64,000 bases of DNA from Bacteroidales bacterium UBA3289 (lineage in GTDB: Bacteria > Bacteroidota > Bacteroidia > Bacteroidales > UBA932), in assembly GCA_002361625.1 (NCBI GenBank), contig DETL01000008.1, forward strand, positions 24,465-88,464, written 5' to 3'. Shown here in pieces: positions 16,699 through 25,084 of the stretch. The notes beneath the pieces are model-generated. The model worked only from the letters and a program-made list of their open reading frames with translations. It did no database searches and was not told the DNA's origin. The position numbers and the translations under genes are program-made. Position 1 is the stretch's first letter. The number at the start of each line of letters is the position of its first letter.

Positions 16699-17983
16699 TG
16701 TACTTCTCGTAGGCAGCCTGGTATTCAGGGTTGTCGTTGCGGAGAGCGAAATAGATGCGCTTGAGGTTGTCGGCGGCAGCCATCTTGACGGCCTCGTCGG
16801 CAGTCTTGGCATAGCAGGCCTCGAAAGCGGGGATCGCGTTCTTCAGGCTCTGGGAGAGCTCTTCCATCTTCTGGTCGTACTCCTTGTAGGCGTTGTAAGG
16901 AAGCTCGTTGGCAGCGGTCTGCGCATCGACGGCCTTCTGATACCAGAGGACACCTTCACCATAGTAACCCCACTCGTAGTTGGGATCGATCTCGGAAGCC
17001 TTCTTGTAGGCCTTGAGAGCGCCGTCATACTCCTTGACACCCATCAGGATGTTGCCTTCCACATAGTAGAGGGAAGGATTGTCGGGCATCTGGGCCTTGG
17101 CCTCGTCCAGAAGTTCGACGATCTTCTTCGGATCCTCCTTCTGCTGGATGTACAGGTTGATGAGACCGGTAAGGATGGAGGAATTGTCCGGATAGAGCTT
17201 CATGCCTTCGGCCAGGTAATTCTTCGCAGCGGTGGTGTCCTTCTCCGCGAGGGCGCAGGTCGCCAGGGAAGAATAGACATTGCCTTCCGCGGTGTACTTG
17301 AGGTCCAGGCACTTGTTGTAGTACTGCTTCGCACGCTCGAAGTTGCCGGCGTTAACGGCGGTGAAGGCCGTATTGTAAACGGCGTTCGTGTCGATCTTGG
17401 AGCAAGGAGCGGTCATCGAGGTTTCGGCAGCCTTGCCGAACAGGTCGGAAGCCTTGGGAAGATTGCCCATGGTATAGGCCGTGATGGCGTCGTTGTAATA
17501 GAAACCGGTGATGTTCTGGAGTGCCTCATCGACTTCCTTCACCTTGGCACCACGCTGGTAGGCATTCACATAAGCCTTGACAGCCTTCTCGAGCGGATCT
17601 CCGGCGACGGACGGCTTGGTGACCTCCACGAGGGCAAGCTGGCCGGCCTGGTTGAAATAGACGTTGGCGCGGCTGAGAACCTGCTTCTCGTAGGTCTGGC
17701 CGTCGAGCGTGACCATTTCCGTGGCGGACGGCTTCTCACCGGCCATCAGGGCGAAGGTCTGCTTGTCGATACCCGTCGAAATGTTCGCCGTAGGGTTGGA
17801 GTAGGCCGTGACATAAGCCTGGCCGAGCTTCATCCAAGGAGCGGGCTTGGCACCCTTCTTGGCGTCATTGGCAGTGGCTTCGGCCTTGTCGATCGCCTTC
17901 TGGATGTCGGCGTCGGACTTGATCTGGGCGTTTGCTACCTGCACCGAGGCAACGAGCGCGAGGGCAAGAAATAATTTCTTCAT
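16676..17983 (-). CDS. Periplasmic TPR-repeat protein
   Basis: A 435-residue exported protein. The signal peptide is MKKLFLALALVASVQVANAQ, and most of the rest is TPR helices, clearest at about 205-350 (AVNAGNFERAKQYYNKCLDL, KEYDGALKAYKKASEIDPN and similar). No enzyme domain is seen. The gene starts 15 bp after gyrA and overlaps the CapA-like gene, suggesting a gyrA-TPR-capA-phoH unit. Proteins of this type are common in Bacteroidales with no defined function; a scaffold role is likely. Confidence 0.88.
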   Translation of the reverse strand: MKKLFLALALVASVQVANAQIKSDADIQKAIDKAEATANDAKKGAKPAPWMKLGQAYVTAYSNPTANISTGIDKQTFALMAGEKPSATEMVTLDGQTYEKQVLSRANVYFNQAGQLALVEVTKPSVAGDPLEKAVKAYVNAYQRGAKVKEVDEALQNITGFYYNDAITAYTMGNLPKASDLFGKAAETSMTAPCSKIDTNAVYNTAFTAVNAGNFERAKQYYNKCLDLKYTAEGNVYSSLATCALAEKDTTAAKNYLAEGMKLYPDNSSILTGLINLYIQQKEDPKKIVELLDEAKAQMPDNPSLYYVEGNILMGVKEYDGALKAYKKASEIDPNYEWGYYGEGVLWYQKAVDAQTAANELPYNAYKEYDQKMEELSQSLKNAIPAFEACYAKTADEAVKMAAADNLKRIYFALRNDNPEYQAAYEKYNAIVGAE

Positions 17984-17998
17984 TTTATTGACAATTAG

Positions 17999-20554
17999 TT
18001 AGTTGTTATTTTCATTCTCATTTTTCACTTCCTGGTTCTCCGCCGGCTGGGACTCTTCCTCGTCGGAATGGGCCACGACCGATACGGCGGCGATGGAATC
18101 TCCTTCCCGGATGCTCACCAGTTTCACCCCCTGGGTGGCGCGTCCCGCCAAGCGGATGGTCTTGACCGGCATCCGGATCGTCATTCCCGACCGGTTGATG
18201 ATCATCAGGTCGTCGTCGTCGCAGACGTTCTTGATGGCCACCAGGGCTCCGGTCTTCTCCGTGATGTTGAGGGTGCGGACACCCTTCGCGCCACGGGCGG
18301 TCTGACGGTATTCCATCGGGTCGGAGCGCTTGCCGTATCCGTTCTCGGATACCACGAGGACCTGACGGTCCGCCGCCCCTTCGGCTTCCGGATCCTGGCA
18401 AAGGACACCGATCACATAATCCCCTTCATCAAGATTAATGCCACGCACGCCGGTGGAGGTTCGGCCGAGCGGACGGGCCTCCGTCTCATCGAAGCGGACG
18501 CAGCGTCCGCCATGGGCCGCAATCATGATGTTGCAGCGGCCGTTGGTGAGGATGGCTTCGAGCAGTTCGTCGTCCTCGCGGACGTTGATGGCGTTCACGC
18601 CGTTCGTGCGCGGGCGGGAGTAGGCCTCCAGGGAAGTCTTCTTGACGATACCCTGGCGGGTCACCATCATGATGTAGTTGTTGTTGATGAAATCCTCGTC
18701 CTTGAGGGTCTTCACATTGACATAGGCCTTGACCTTGTCGTCCGGCTCGATCATGATGATGTTCTGGATGGCGCGTCCCTTGGAGGTGCGGTTCCCTTCC
18801 GGAATCTCATAGACCTTGAGCCAGTAGCAGCGGCCCTTCTGGGTGAACAGGAGGAGCGTCGAGTGGTTGTTGGCGATGTAGATGTGTTCGATGAAGTCCG
18901 CGTCGCGGGTGGCGCTGGCCTTCATGCCCACACCGCCGCGGTTCTGGGTGCGGAACTCGGTGAGGGCGGTGCGCTTGATGTAGCCGAGGTGGGAGATGGT
19001 AATGACCTGGTCCTCATCGGCATAGAAATCCTCGGGGTTGAATTCGTCCTCGGAGAAGGTGATCTCCGTGCGGCGCGCATCACCGTACTTTTCCTTGAGT
19101 TCGCGGGTCTCGTCCTTGACGATGCCGAGCTGGAGCTCGACGCTGGCGAGGACGGCCTCACAGTGGGCGATGAACTTCTCCAGTTCTTCGTACTCGTTGC
19201 GGAGGCGCTCCCGTTCCAAGCCGGCGAGCTGGCCCAGGGTGAGGGCGACGATCGCGGCGGCCTGGGGCTCGGTGAATTCGTAGCGTTCCATCAGGATGAC
19301 CTTCGCATCGTCCCGGCTCTTGGCCTCGTAGCGGATGACGTGGACGATCTCGTCGATGATGTCCATCGCCTTGAGGAGGCCTTCCAGGATGTGGGCGCGC
19401 TTCTGGGCCTTGTCCAGTTCGAAGCGGGTGCGGCGCACGACGACCTCATGGCGGAAGTCCACGAAGTTCTGAATGATTTCCTTCAGGGAGAGGGTGCGAG
19501 GACGACCCTTCACGAGGGCGACGTTGTTGAACGAGAAGCTGGACTGAAGCGGGGTGTACTTGAACAGGGTGTTCAGCACGACGCCGGAATTCGTCCCCTG
19601 CTTGAGCCGGATGACCACGCGGATACCCTCGCGGGAGCTCTCGTCATTGATATAGGAAATGCCTTCGATTTTCTTTTCCTCGGCCATCTGCGCGATCTTC
19701 TCGATCATCTCGCGCTTGTTCACCATGTAAGGGATCTCGGTGACGACGATGGTCTCGTGGCCGCGGTCGTCCACCTCGATTTCCGTCTTGGAGCGCACGA
19801 CGACACGGCCGCGGCCGGTCTCATAGGCCTCCTTGATGCCGCTTCGGCCCATGACGATGCCGCCGGTCGGGAAATCGGGGCCCTTGATGTACTGCATCAG
19901 CTCATCCGTGGTGATTTCGGGATTGTCGATGTAGGCGCAGATCGCGTCGCAGCACTCGCCGAGGTTGTGCGGGGCCATGTTCGTGGCCATACCCACGGCG
20001 ATGCCGGAGGCGCCGTTCAGCAGGAGCAGCGGAGCCTTGGTCGGGAGCACCGTCGGTTCCTGGAGCGTGTCGTCGAAATTGGAGGTCATGTCCACGGTGT
20101 CCTTCTCCATGTCGGCCAGGACGTCCTCGGACATCTTCTCGAGCTTGGCTTCGGTGTAACGCATGGCGGCCGGAGAGTCTCCGTCCATGGAGCCGAAGTT
20201 ACCCTGGCCCCAGACCAGCGGATACCGCTGGTTCCACCACTGTCCCAGACGGACCATCGCGTCGTACACGCTGGAGTCGCCGTGCGGGTGGTACTTACCC
20301 ATCACGTCACCCACGATACGGGCGGATTTCTTGGTCTGTCCGTTATATTTGACACCCATTTCGTTCATGCCGTAAAGCACGCGGCGCTGGACGGGCTTGA
20401 GGCCGTCCCGGGCGTCGGGAAGTGCACGGGAAACGATGACGGACATCGAATAGTCGATGTACGCCGTACGCATTTCGTGATCGATCTCCACAGGCTGGAT
20501 CAGTCCCGTGGAGAGGGGCTCTTCCAGCTGATTCTTCTCTTCGTTATTGTCCAT
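17999..20554 (-). CDS. gyrA: DNA gyrase subunit A
   Basis: The breakage-reunion subunit of DNA gyrase, 851 residues. The catalytic Tyr is residue 133 in AAMRYTEAKL. The quinolone region HPHGDSSVYDAM retains Ser94 and Asp98 (equivalent to E. coli Ser83 and Asp87), so no classical resistance change is seen. The C-terminal beta-pinwheel domain has GyrA-box-like sequences (QNRGGVGMK and RTARGAKGVRTL). It ends in an acidic/Asn-rich tail. A strong promoter is upstream and a Clp ATPase gene is divergent. Confidence 0.98.
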   Translation of the reverse strand: MDNNEEKNQLEEPLSTGLIQPVEIDHEMRTAYIDYSMSVIVSRALPDARDGLKPVQRRVLYGMNEMGVKYNGQTKKSARIVGDVMGKYHPHGDSSVYDAMVRLGQWWNQRYPLVWGQGNFGSMDGDSPAAMRYTEAKLEKMSEDVLADMEKDTVDMTSNFDDTLQEPTVLPTKAPLLLLNGASGIAVGMATNMAPHNLGECCDAICAYIDNPEITTDELMQYIKGPDFPTGGIVMGRSGIKEAYETGRGRVVVRSKTEIEVDDRGHETIVVTEIPYMVNKREMIEKIAQMAEEKKIEGISYINDESSREGIRVVIRLKQGTNSGVVLNTLFKYTPLQSSFSFNNVALVKGRPRTLSLKEIIQNFVDFRHEVVVRRTRFELDKAQKRAHILEGLLKAMDIIDEIVHVIRYEAKSRDDAKVILMERYEFTEPQAAAIVALTLGQLAGLERERLRNEYEELEKFIAHCEAVLASVELQLGIVKDETRELKEKYGDARRTEITFSEDEFNPEDFYADEDQVITISHLGYIKRTALTEFRTQNRGGVGMKASATRDADFIEHIYIANNHSTLLLFTQKGRCYWLKVYEIPEGNRTSKGRAIQNIIMIEPDDKVKAYVNVKTLKDEDFINNNYIMMVTRQGIVKKTSLEAYSRPRTNGVNAINVREDDELLEAILTNGRCNIMIAAHGGRCVRFDETEARPLGRTSTGVRGINLDEGDYVIGVLCQDPEAEGAADRQVLVVSENGYGKRSDPMEYRQTARGAKGVRTLNITEKTGALVAIKNVCDDDDLMIINRSGMTIRMPVKTIRLAGRATQGVKLVSIREGDSIAAVSVVAHSDEEESQPAENQEVKNENENNN

Positions 20555-20579
20555 TTTTTCCGTAGTAACTATTAACTTG

Positions 20580-20610
20580 CAAATATAGTCAATATTCCTG
20601 ACTTTTCAAA
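20580..20610 (-). promoter_or_regulatory. gyrA promoter with exact consensus spacing
   Basis: TTTG (20607-20610), 19 bp, TATATTTG (20580-20587) on the minus strand, 25 bp before the gyrA start. Confidence 0.85.
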
Positions 20611-20669
20611 GACTGACAAATTGTCCGAAGCGCCTTCCACGCACGATTGTTGATAATGGGGAAAATGCC

Positions 20670-20677
20670 TATATTTA
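20670..20677 (+). promoter_or_regulatory. Probable -7 box TATATTTA for the Clp ATPase gene
   Basis: One mismatch from TAnnTTTG and nine bases before the ATG at 20687. A TTG lies about 17 bp upstream. This is a weaker match than the facing gyrA promoter. Confidence 0.45.
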
Positions 20678-20686
20678 TACCCACAT

Positions 20687-23023
20687 ATGCAAATACAGAT
20701 TTCAGACCAGCTTAACGGCATCATCAAATACGCCCGCGAAGAGGCGATGCGCACCGGCAGCTACGGCATCGGCCCGGACCATCTGTTTCTCGGCATCATC
20801 CGGCACGAGGAGAACACCGCTTTCGAAACCCTGCGGGGCCTCGGCGTCGAGCCGGCAGAGCTGAAGACCTTCATCGACGGAAGGATCTTCACCAACGAGA
20901 CGATCCCCTACTCCGAGATCGACCATATCAATTTCTCCCGCCAGGCGCAGAACGTCTTGAGCATCACCGTGATGGAGGCGACCCGGCTCAAGAGTCCGGA
21001 GGCCGCCCCGCACCACCTGCTGCTCGCCCTGTGCCGGACGACGGACAGTTACGGACAGGCTTACCTCCGCGCCCGCGGCGTGGATTACGGCAAGATGCTC
21101 TCCTACATGGAAAGCGAGGGGATGCTCCGCGTCCCGGGCCAGGACCAGCAGCCGGCCCAGGCCGATGCAGAGAACGAGGAGGAAGAGGCCGGTACCGGCA
21201 AGAAGGGCGGCGTGGACATGGAGGAGTTCGGCTACGACCTGACCAAGGCCGCCCGGGAAGGGAAACTGGACCCGGTCGTGGGCCGTGATACGGAAATCGC
21301 CCGCGTCATCGAAATCCTGGGCCGGCGCAAGAAAAACAATCCGATGCTCATCGGCGAGCCGGGCGTGGGCAAGTCCGCCATCGTGGAAGGGATTGCCCTG
21401 AGGATCGCCTCCGGGGACATCTCCCCCGTCCTGGCCAAGAAAAGGATCATTTCGCTGGACATCGCATCGGTGGTGGCCGGCACCAAGTACCGGGGCGATT
21501 TCGAGAAACGCCTGAAAGCCATCATCAAAGAGGCCCAGACGGATCCGGACCTCATCCTGTTCATCGACGAGTTCCACACCATCGTGGGCGCCGGCGGGGC
21601 GTCCGGCAGCCTGGACGCGGCCAACATGCTCAAGCCGGCCCTGGCCCGTGGCGAACTCCAGTGCGTGGGCGCGACCACCATGGACGAATTCACGAAGATC
21701 GTGGAGAAGGACGGCGCCCTGGACCGGCGGTTCCAGAAAATCGTCGTGGAACCCACCGATGTCAATGAGACGCTGGAAATCCTCCGGCACCTCAAATCCC
21801 ATTACGAGGACTTCCATCATATCACCTATACGGACGAGGCCCTGGAGGCCGCCGTCCGCCTGACGGACCGCTACATCACCGATAAATCCCTGCCCGACAA
21901 GGCCATCGACGCCCTGGACGAGGCCGGCTCCATGGTGCGGCTGAACCTCGCCCGGAAAAAGGGCAGCCCGTCCGTCGTCACCGGCGAGGACATCGCGTCG
22001 GTCGTCTCCAAGATGACAGGAATCCCGGCCGGCCGCGTGGCCGAATCCGAAGGAAACCGCATCCTGAAGATGAGCCAGCGCCTCAAATCCCGCATCATCG
22101 GCCAGGACAGTGCCATCGACACGGTGGTCCGGGCCATCCAGCGGGGCCGGGCCGGACTCAAGGACCCGCACCGCCCCATCGGTACATTCCTGTTCTTCGG
22201 CCCTACGGGCGTGGGAAAGACGCAGCTGGCACGGTCGCTGGCGGAATACCTGTTCGATTCCGAGGAGAACATGGTCCGGATCGACATGAGCGAGTACATG
22301 GAGAAATTCTCCGTTTCGCGCCTCATCGGCGCGCCTCCCGGCTATGTGGGCTACGAAGAGGGCGGACAGCTGTCCGAACGGGTGCGCCGCAAGCCCTACT
22401 GCGTGGTCCTGCTGGACGAGATCGAGAAGGCCCATCCGGACATCTTCAACCTGCTCCTGCAGGTGATGGACGAAGGCCGCCTGACCGACAGCAACGGCCG
22501 GACGGTGGACTTCAAGAACACCATCGTGATCATGACTTCCAACGTGGGAAGCCGCGAAGTGGAGGAATATGGGAACGGAATCGGGTTCGCGACCGCCGGA
22601 AGGAAACTGGAAGACGACCGGAAGAATGTGGTCGCCAAGGCGGTCAAGAAGGCATTTCCACCGGAATTCATCAACCGGGTGGACGAGCAGGTCTATTTCA
22701 ATTCCCTGTCCCGGGAGGACATCGAGCGGATCATCGACATCGAACTGAAGGACCTGAAAGCCAGGGCGCTGGAAGCGGGTTACCGGATTACGGTGACTCC
22801 GTCCGCGAAGCGTTTCGTCGCCGAGGCAGGGTACGATCCCGCCTACGGGGCCCGGCCGCTCAAGCGGGCCATCACGCGCTATATCGAGGATCCGGTGTCC
22901 GAGTTCATCATCTCCGACCGCGTCCTCTCGTCCCGCCAGAAAGGGACGGAAGAGGTCCGGGAGCTCAAGGTGGGACTCGCGGCGGACAAGGAATCCATCG
23001 CGGTTACGCTCAAAGCGAAGTAA
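20687..23023 (+). CDS. ClpA/ClpC-type AAA+ protease ATPase
   Basis: Unfoldase that feeds substrates to ClpP, 778 residues. The N-domain repeats (1-145) precede two AAA+ modules with Walker A GEPGVGKS (223-230) and GPTGVGKT (505-512). The ClpP-docking loop is present as IGF at 632-634. In place of the coiled-coil M domain of ClpC or ClpB there are only a few residues (about 423-428, KKKGSPS), so the architecture is ClpA-like and activity would not need M-domain adaptors such as McsB/MecA. No clpP or clpS is in the window. Its last 14 bp overlap an opposing 42-residue peptide gene. Confidence 0.93.
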   Translation: MQIQISDQLNGIIKYAREEAMRTGSYGIGPDHLFLGIIRHEENTAFETLRGLGVEPAELKTFIDGRIFTNETIPYSEIDHINFSRQAQNVLSITVMEATRLKSPEAAPHHLLLALCRTTDSYGQAYLRARGVDYGKMLSYMESEGMLRVPGQDQQPAQADAENEEEEAGTGKKGGVDMEEFGYDLTKAAREGKLDPVVGRDTEIARVIEILGRRKKNNPMLIGEPGVGKSAIVEGIALRIASGDISPVLAKKRIISLDIASVVAGTKYRGDFEKRLKAIIKEAQTDPDLILFIDEFHTIVGAGGASGSLDAANMLKPALARGELQCVGATTMDEFTKIVEKDGALDRRFQKIVVEPTDVNETLEILRHLKSHYEDFHHITYTDEALEAAVRLTDRYITDKSLPDKAIDALDEAGSMVRLNLARKKGSPSVVTGEDIASVVSKMTGIPAGRVAESEGNRILKMSQRLKSRIIGQDSAIDTVVRAIQRGRAGLKDPHRPIGTFLFFGPTGVGKTQLARSLAEYLFDSEENMVRIDMSEYMEKFSVSRLIGAPPGYVGYEEGGQLSERVRRKPYCVVLLDEIEKAHPDIFNLLLQVMDEGRLTDSNGRTVDFKNTIVIMTSNVGSREVEEYGNGIGFATAGRKLEDDRKNVVAKAVKKAFPPEFINRVDEQVYFNSLSREDIERIIDIELKDLKARALEAGYRITVTPSAKRFVAEAGYDPAYGARPLKRAITRYIEDPVSEFIISDRVLSSRQKGTEEVRELKVGLAADKESIAVTLKAK

Positions 23024-23138
23024 CCTCCTCCACCTCCAGGCCGAACTCGTCGATCAGGTCCTTCAGGGCCTGGAAGGAAGTGTCGGAAGAGAGGAAGGAA
23101 CCGAGGGTGCTGATGCTGTTGTAATCTGTGTTTTTCAT
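23010..23138 (-). CDS. Small 42-residue acidic peptide, unknown function
   Basis: A short gene starting MKNTDYNSISTLGSF and ending with an acidic amphipathic stretch (FQALKDLIDEFGLEVEEV) then TSL. It has no signal peptide, Cys residues or double-Gly leader. Support for reality: a -7 box TACCTTTG 24 bp upstream, a 12-bp inverted repeat abutting the ATG and a second dyad further up. The stop codon lies antisense inside the Clp gene end. An upstream in-frame extension to 23348 overlaps DUF4293 on the same strand and is much less likely. It could be a regulator, an adaptor peptide or a leader peptide; I do not recognise the family. Confidence 0.55.
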   Translation of the reverse strand: MKNTDYNSISTLGSFLSSDTSFQALKDLIDEFGLEVEEVTSL

Positions 23139-23199
23139 GGCCGTACCTTTTGTTTTCTGATGCAAAGGTACGGCCTTATTGTGCCAGACTATAGCACAA
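23139..23199 (-). promoter_or_regulatory. Dyad-rich promoter of the 42-residue peptide gene
   Basis: Contains the -7 box TACCTTTG (23163-23170). A perfect 12-bp inverted repeat (23139-23150 with 23164-23175, 13-nt spacer) covers the -7 box and ends at the start codon. A second dyad, TTGTGC-N9-GCACAA (23179-23199), sits over the -33 region, which lacks TTTG. This looks like a regulated promoter with operator sites. Confidence 0.55.
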
Positions 23200-23212
23200 G
23201 CAGAAAAAAAGA

Positions 23213-23659
23213 TCACTTTTTCTTCCGGTCGCGCTTGCGGGATTCCCGGACCCGGTAGGCGCTCTCGACCATGAGCTGGTCCTGGAAGCAGCCGCGGGCG
23301 GCGAGGAAATTGCAGATGGCGACGATGAGCGGGAAGATGATGGTCCACTTGAAGGTGACCACGTCCTTGGGCATCGTGAAATAGTAGTAGGCAAGCCAGC
23401 CGGTCATGCCCAGGGCGACGAGACCGGAAAGGGTCGCGAGGCGCATCTGGAGGATACGGACCTTGAAGGTCACGAGGGCAAGGACCGTCATTGCGATGAG
23501 GATGCCCAGAAGAATGCCGAAATAGGGCTTCCGGAACTGCCAGTAAGTCACATACTGCATTCCGTCCGCATCCAGGACGGTGTACAGGTCACTGAAGCAC
23601 AGGATGAAGAGAAGGACGACGGAGATCGCCAGATATAGGGTTTGAATTCTCTGCCACAT
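23213..23659 (-). CDS. DUF4293-type membrane protein
   Basis: A 148-residue inner-membrane protein with four hydrophobic helices and a highly basic C-terminal tail (SRKRDRKKK). The start MWQRIQTLYL and the late motif CNFLAARGCFQDQLMVES match the Bacteroidota family DUF4293, whose function is unknown. It is transcribed from its own -7 box at 23676 and followed by the small peptide gene. Confidence 0.88.
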   Translation of the reverse strand: MWQRIQTLYLAISVVLLFILCFSDLYTVLDADGMQYVTYWQFRKPYFGILLGILIAMTVLALVTFKVRILQMRLATLSGLVALGMTGWLAYYYFTMPKDVVTFKWTIIFPLIVAICNFLAARGCFQDQLMVESAYRVRESRKRDRKKK

Positions 23660-23675
23660 AGGTCGATTGTTTATG

Positions 23676-23683
23676 CAAAGATA
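23676..23683 (-). promoter_or_regulatory. -7 box TATCTTTG for the DUF4293 gene
   Basis: Perfect TAnnTTTG match 16 bp before the ATG; no clear -33 element. Confidence 0.6.
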
Positions 23684-23704
23684 GGAATTGTACGCGGAAA
23701 AACC

Positions 23705-23712
23705 TATATTTG
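23705..23712 (+). promoter_or_regulatory. -7 box TATATTTG for the nucleoside phosphorylase
   Basis: Perfect TAnnTTTG match 25 bp before the ATG at 23738, divergent from the DUF4293 promoter. Confidence 0.65.
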
Positions 23713-23737
23713 CCTTCTATCACATAATGCAATTGTC

Positions 23738-24622
23738 ATGAGAATTCCTGAATCTGAACTGATCATCAACGGAGACGGCTCCGCATTCCATATCCACCTC
23801 AAGCCGGAGGAACTGGCTGACAACGTAATCCTCGTCGGAGACCCCGGCCGCGTGGACATGATCGCGGACCTGCTGGACGAACTGGAGTTCCGCCACGCCG
23901 CCCGCGAGTTCGTTTCCGTCACCGGCCGGCGCAACGGCAAGCGCATCACCGTCCTGTCGCACGGCATCGGTCCCGACAACATCGACATCGTGATGACCGA
24001 ACTGGACGCCCTGGCGAACGTGGATTTCGCCACCCGGGAAGTCAAGCCCGTGCATCGGGCCCTGAACATTCTCCGCATCGGCACTTCCGGCGCCCTGCAT
24101 GCGGATATTCCGCTGGGTTCTTTCATCCTCTCGCATATCTCCATCGGCTTTGACGGTGTCATGAACTGGTATGGGAACCGGGACAGGATCACCATCCCTG
24201 CGGTGGAGGAGGCCTTCAAGGCCCATATGAACTGGGAGAAGACGCTTCCGTCCCCGTATTTCGTCAAAGAGTCGGAAAAGATCCTCAACCTGATGAAAGA
24301 TGTCACGCTGCAGGGCGTAACCATCTCCGCCCCCGGTTTTTACGGGCCGCAAGGCCGCGTAGTCCGGATCCCGCTGGCCATGCCGGACATGCTTGAAAGG
24401 ATCGAGTCCTTCCGCTTCCAGCTGGGAGACGTCCCCTACCGCATCACCAACTTCGAAATGGAGAGCGCGCCGCTCGCCGGCCTCGCCGCACACCTGGGGC
24501 ACCATGCCGGTACCGTGTGCTGCGTCGTCGCGAACCGCTACCTGCAGAGCTCCAACCCGGACTACAAGCCGTTCATCCGCCGCCTGGCGGAAGTCGCCGT
24601 CGACCGGATGGCGAGTCTCTGA
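23738..24622 (+). CDS. Nucleoside phosphorylase (uridine/purine phosphorylase family)
   Basis: Splits a nucleoside with phosphate into base and ribose-1-phosphate (salvage). The 294-residue protein has the phosphate-binding motif VGDPGRVDMI, the HGIGPDNIDIVMTEL segment, the IGTSGAL motif and the nucleoside-binding FEMESAPLAGLA. The ATG at 23738 is chosen because it follows the -7 box and starts the family's usual N-terminus. Uridine phosphorylase is the closest by overall pattern, but purine substrates cannot be excluded. Confidence 0.87.
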   Translation: MRIPESELIINGDGSAFHIHLKPEELADNVILVGDPGRVDMIADLLDELEFRHAAREFVSVTGRRNGKRITVLSHGIGPDNIDIVMTELDALANVDFATREVKPVHRALNILRIGTSGALHADIPLGSFILSHISIGFDGVMNWYGNRDRITIPAVEEAFKAHMNWEKTLPSPYFVKESEKILNLMKDVTLQGVTISAPGFYGPQGRVVRIPLAMPDMLERIESFRFQLGDVPYRITNFEMESAPLAGLAAHLGHHAGTVCCVVANRYLQSSNPDYKPFIRRLAEVAVDRMASL

Positions 24623-24630
24623 TAAAGGAA

Positions 24631-24651
24631 AAGGGCGCTTCAAGCGCCCTT
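24631..24651 (-). terminator. Terminator overlapping the fabZ stop codon
   Basis: AAGGGCGCTT and its complement (24631-24640 and 24642-24651) form a 10-bp arm pair around one base. On the minus strand the T tail TTTTCCTTT follows. The fabZ stop lies inside the hairpin. It may also stop the converging phosphorylase transcript, although there is no T tail on that side. Confidence 0.8.
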
Positions 24652-25071
24652 CATCGGATCCGGAATCACCGCAAAAGTAAGTTTCCCGCGGCAGCAGAGC
24701 TTACCGTCCACCTCCAGTTTGGCGGAGCAGTTGAAGACGCCGGCCTTGCGGTCGTCGATCCGGCAGGTGACCTCGCACAGGTCGCCCGGACGGACGGTGT
24801 TCTTGAACTTCACCTGGTCGATGCCGCGATATACAGCGATGTTGCCATCCAGGGCGTCCAGCATCAGGCGTGTGCAACTCTGGGCCATGATCTCGCACAG
24901 GATGACACCCGGGACCATGGGATTGCCCGGGAAATGTCCCCGGCAGAAGAATTCATCCTCGCGGATCCTGTATTTTCCGTGTCCGGTTCCGTCCGGATCC
25001 AGGGTGGTCTCGTCCACCAGGAGCATTGGTTCGCGGTGGGGAATACACTTTTTGATCTCTTCTCTGTCCAT
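24640..25071 (-). CDS. fabZ: 3-hydroxyacyl-ACP dehydratase FabZ
   Basis: Dehydrates beta-hydroxyacyl-ACP in fatty-acid elongation. The 143-residue hotdog-fold protein starts with the family's IPHREPMLLVD and has the active-site motif GHFPGNPMVPG with His46 and the catalytic Glu60 in LCEIMAQS. The ATG at 25071, 13 bp after fabF, is the natural start; a long upstream extension overlaps fabF out of frame. It forms a unit with fabF. Confidence 0.95.
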   Translation of the reverse strand: MDREEIKKCIPHREPMLLVDETTLDPDGTGHGKYRIREDEFFCRGHFPGNPMVPGVILCEIMAQSCTRLMLDALDGNIAVYRGIDQVKFKNTVRPGDLCEVTCRIDDRKAGVFNCSAKLEVDGKLCCRGKLTFAVIPDPMKGA

Positions 25072-25084
25072 ATGATCAAGGGGA

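Noticed and set aside
16699..16812. An N-terminal extension of the CapA-like protein
   Set aside because: It would lie inside the TPR gene in another frame and place residues before the signal peptide.
18068..20575. A long open frame on the plus strand opposite gyrA (835 codons)
   Set aside because: Same codon-bias artefact; composition is His/Asp/Leu-rich with no recognisable family, and gyrA is certain on the other strand.
20687..23023. Possible quinolone-resistance or stress island around gyrA and clp
   Set aside because: GyrA retains the sensitive Ser94 and Asp98, and the neighbours are ordinary housekeeping genes.
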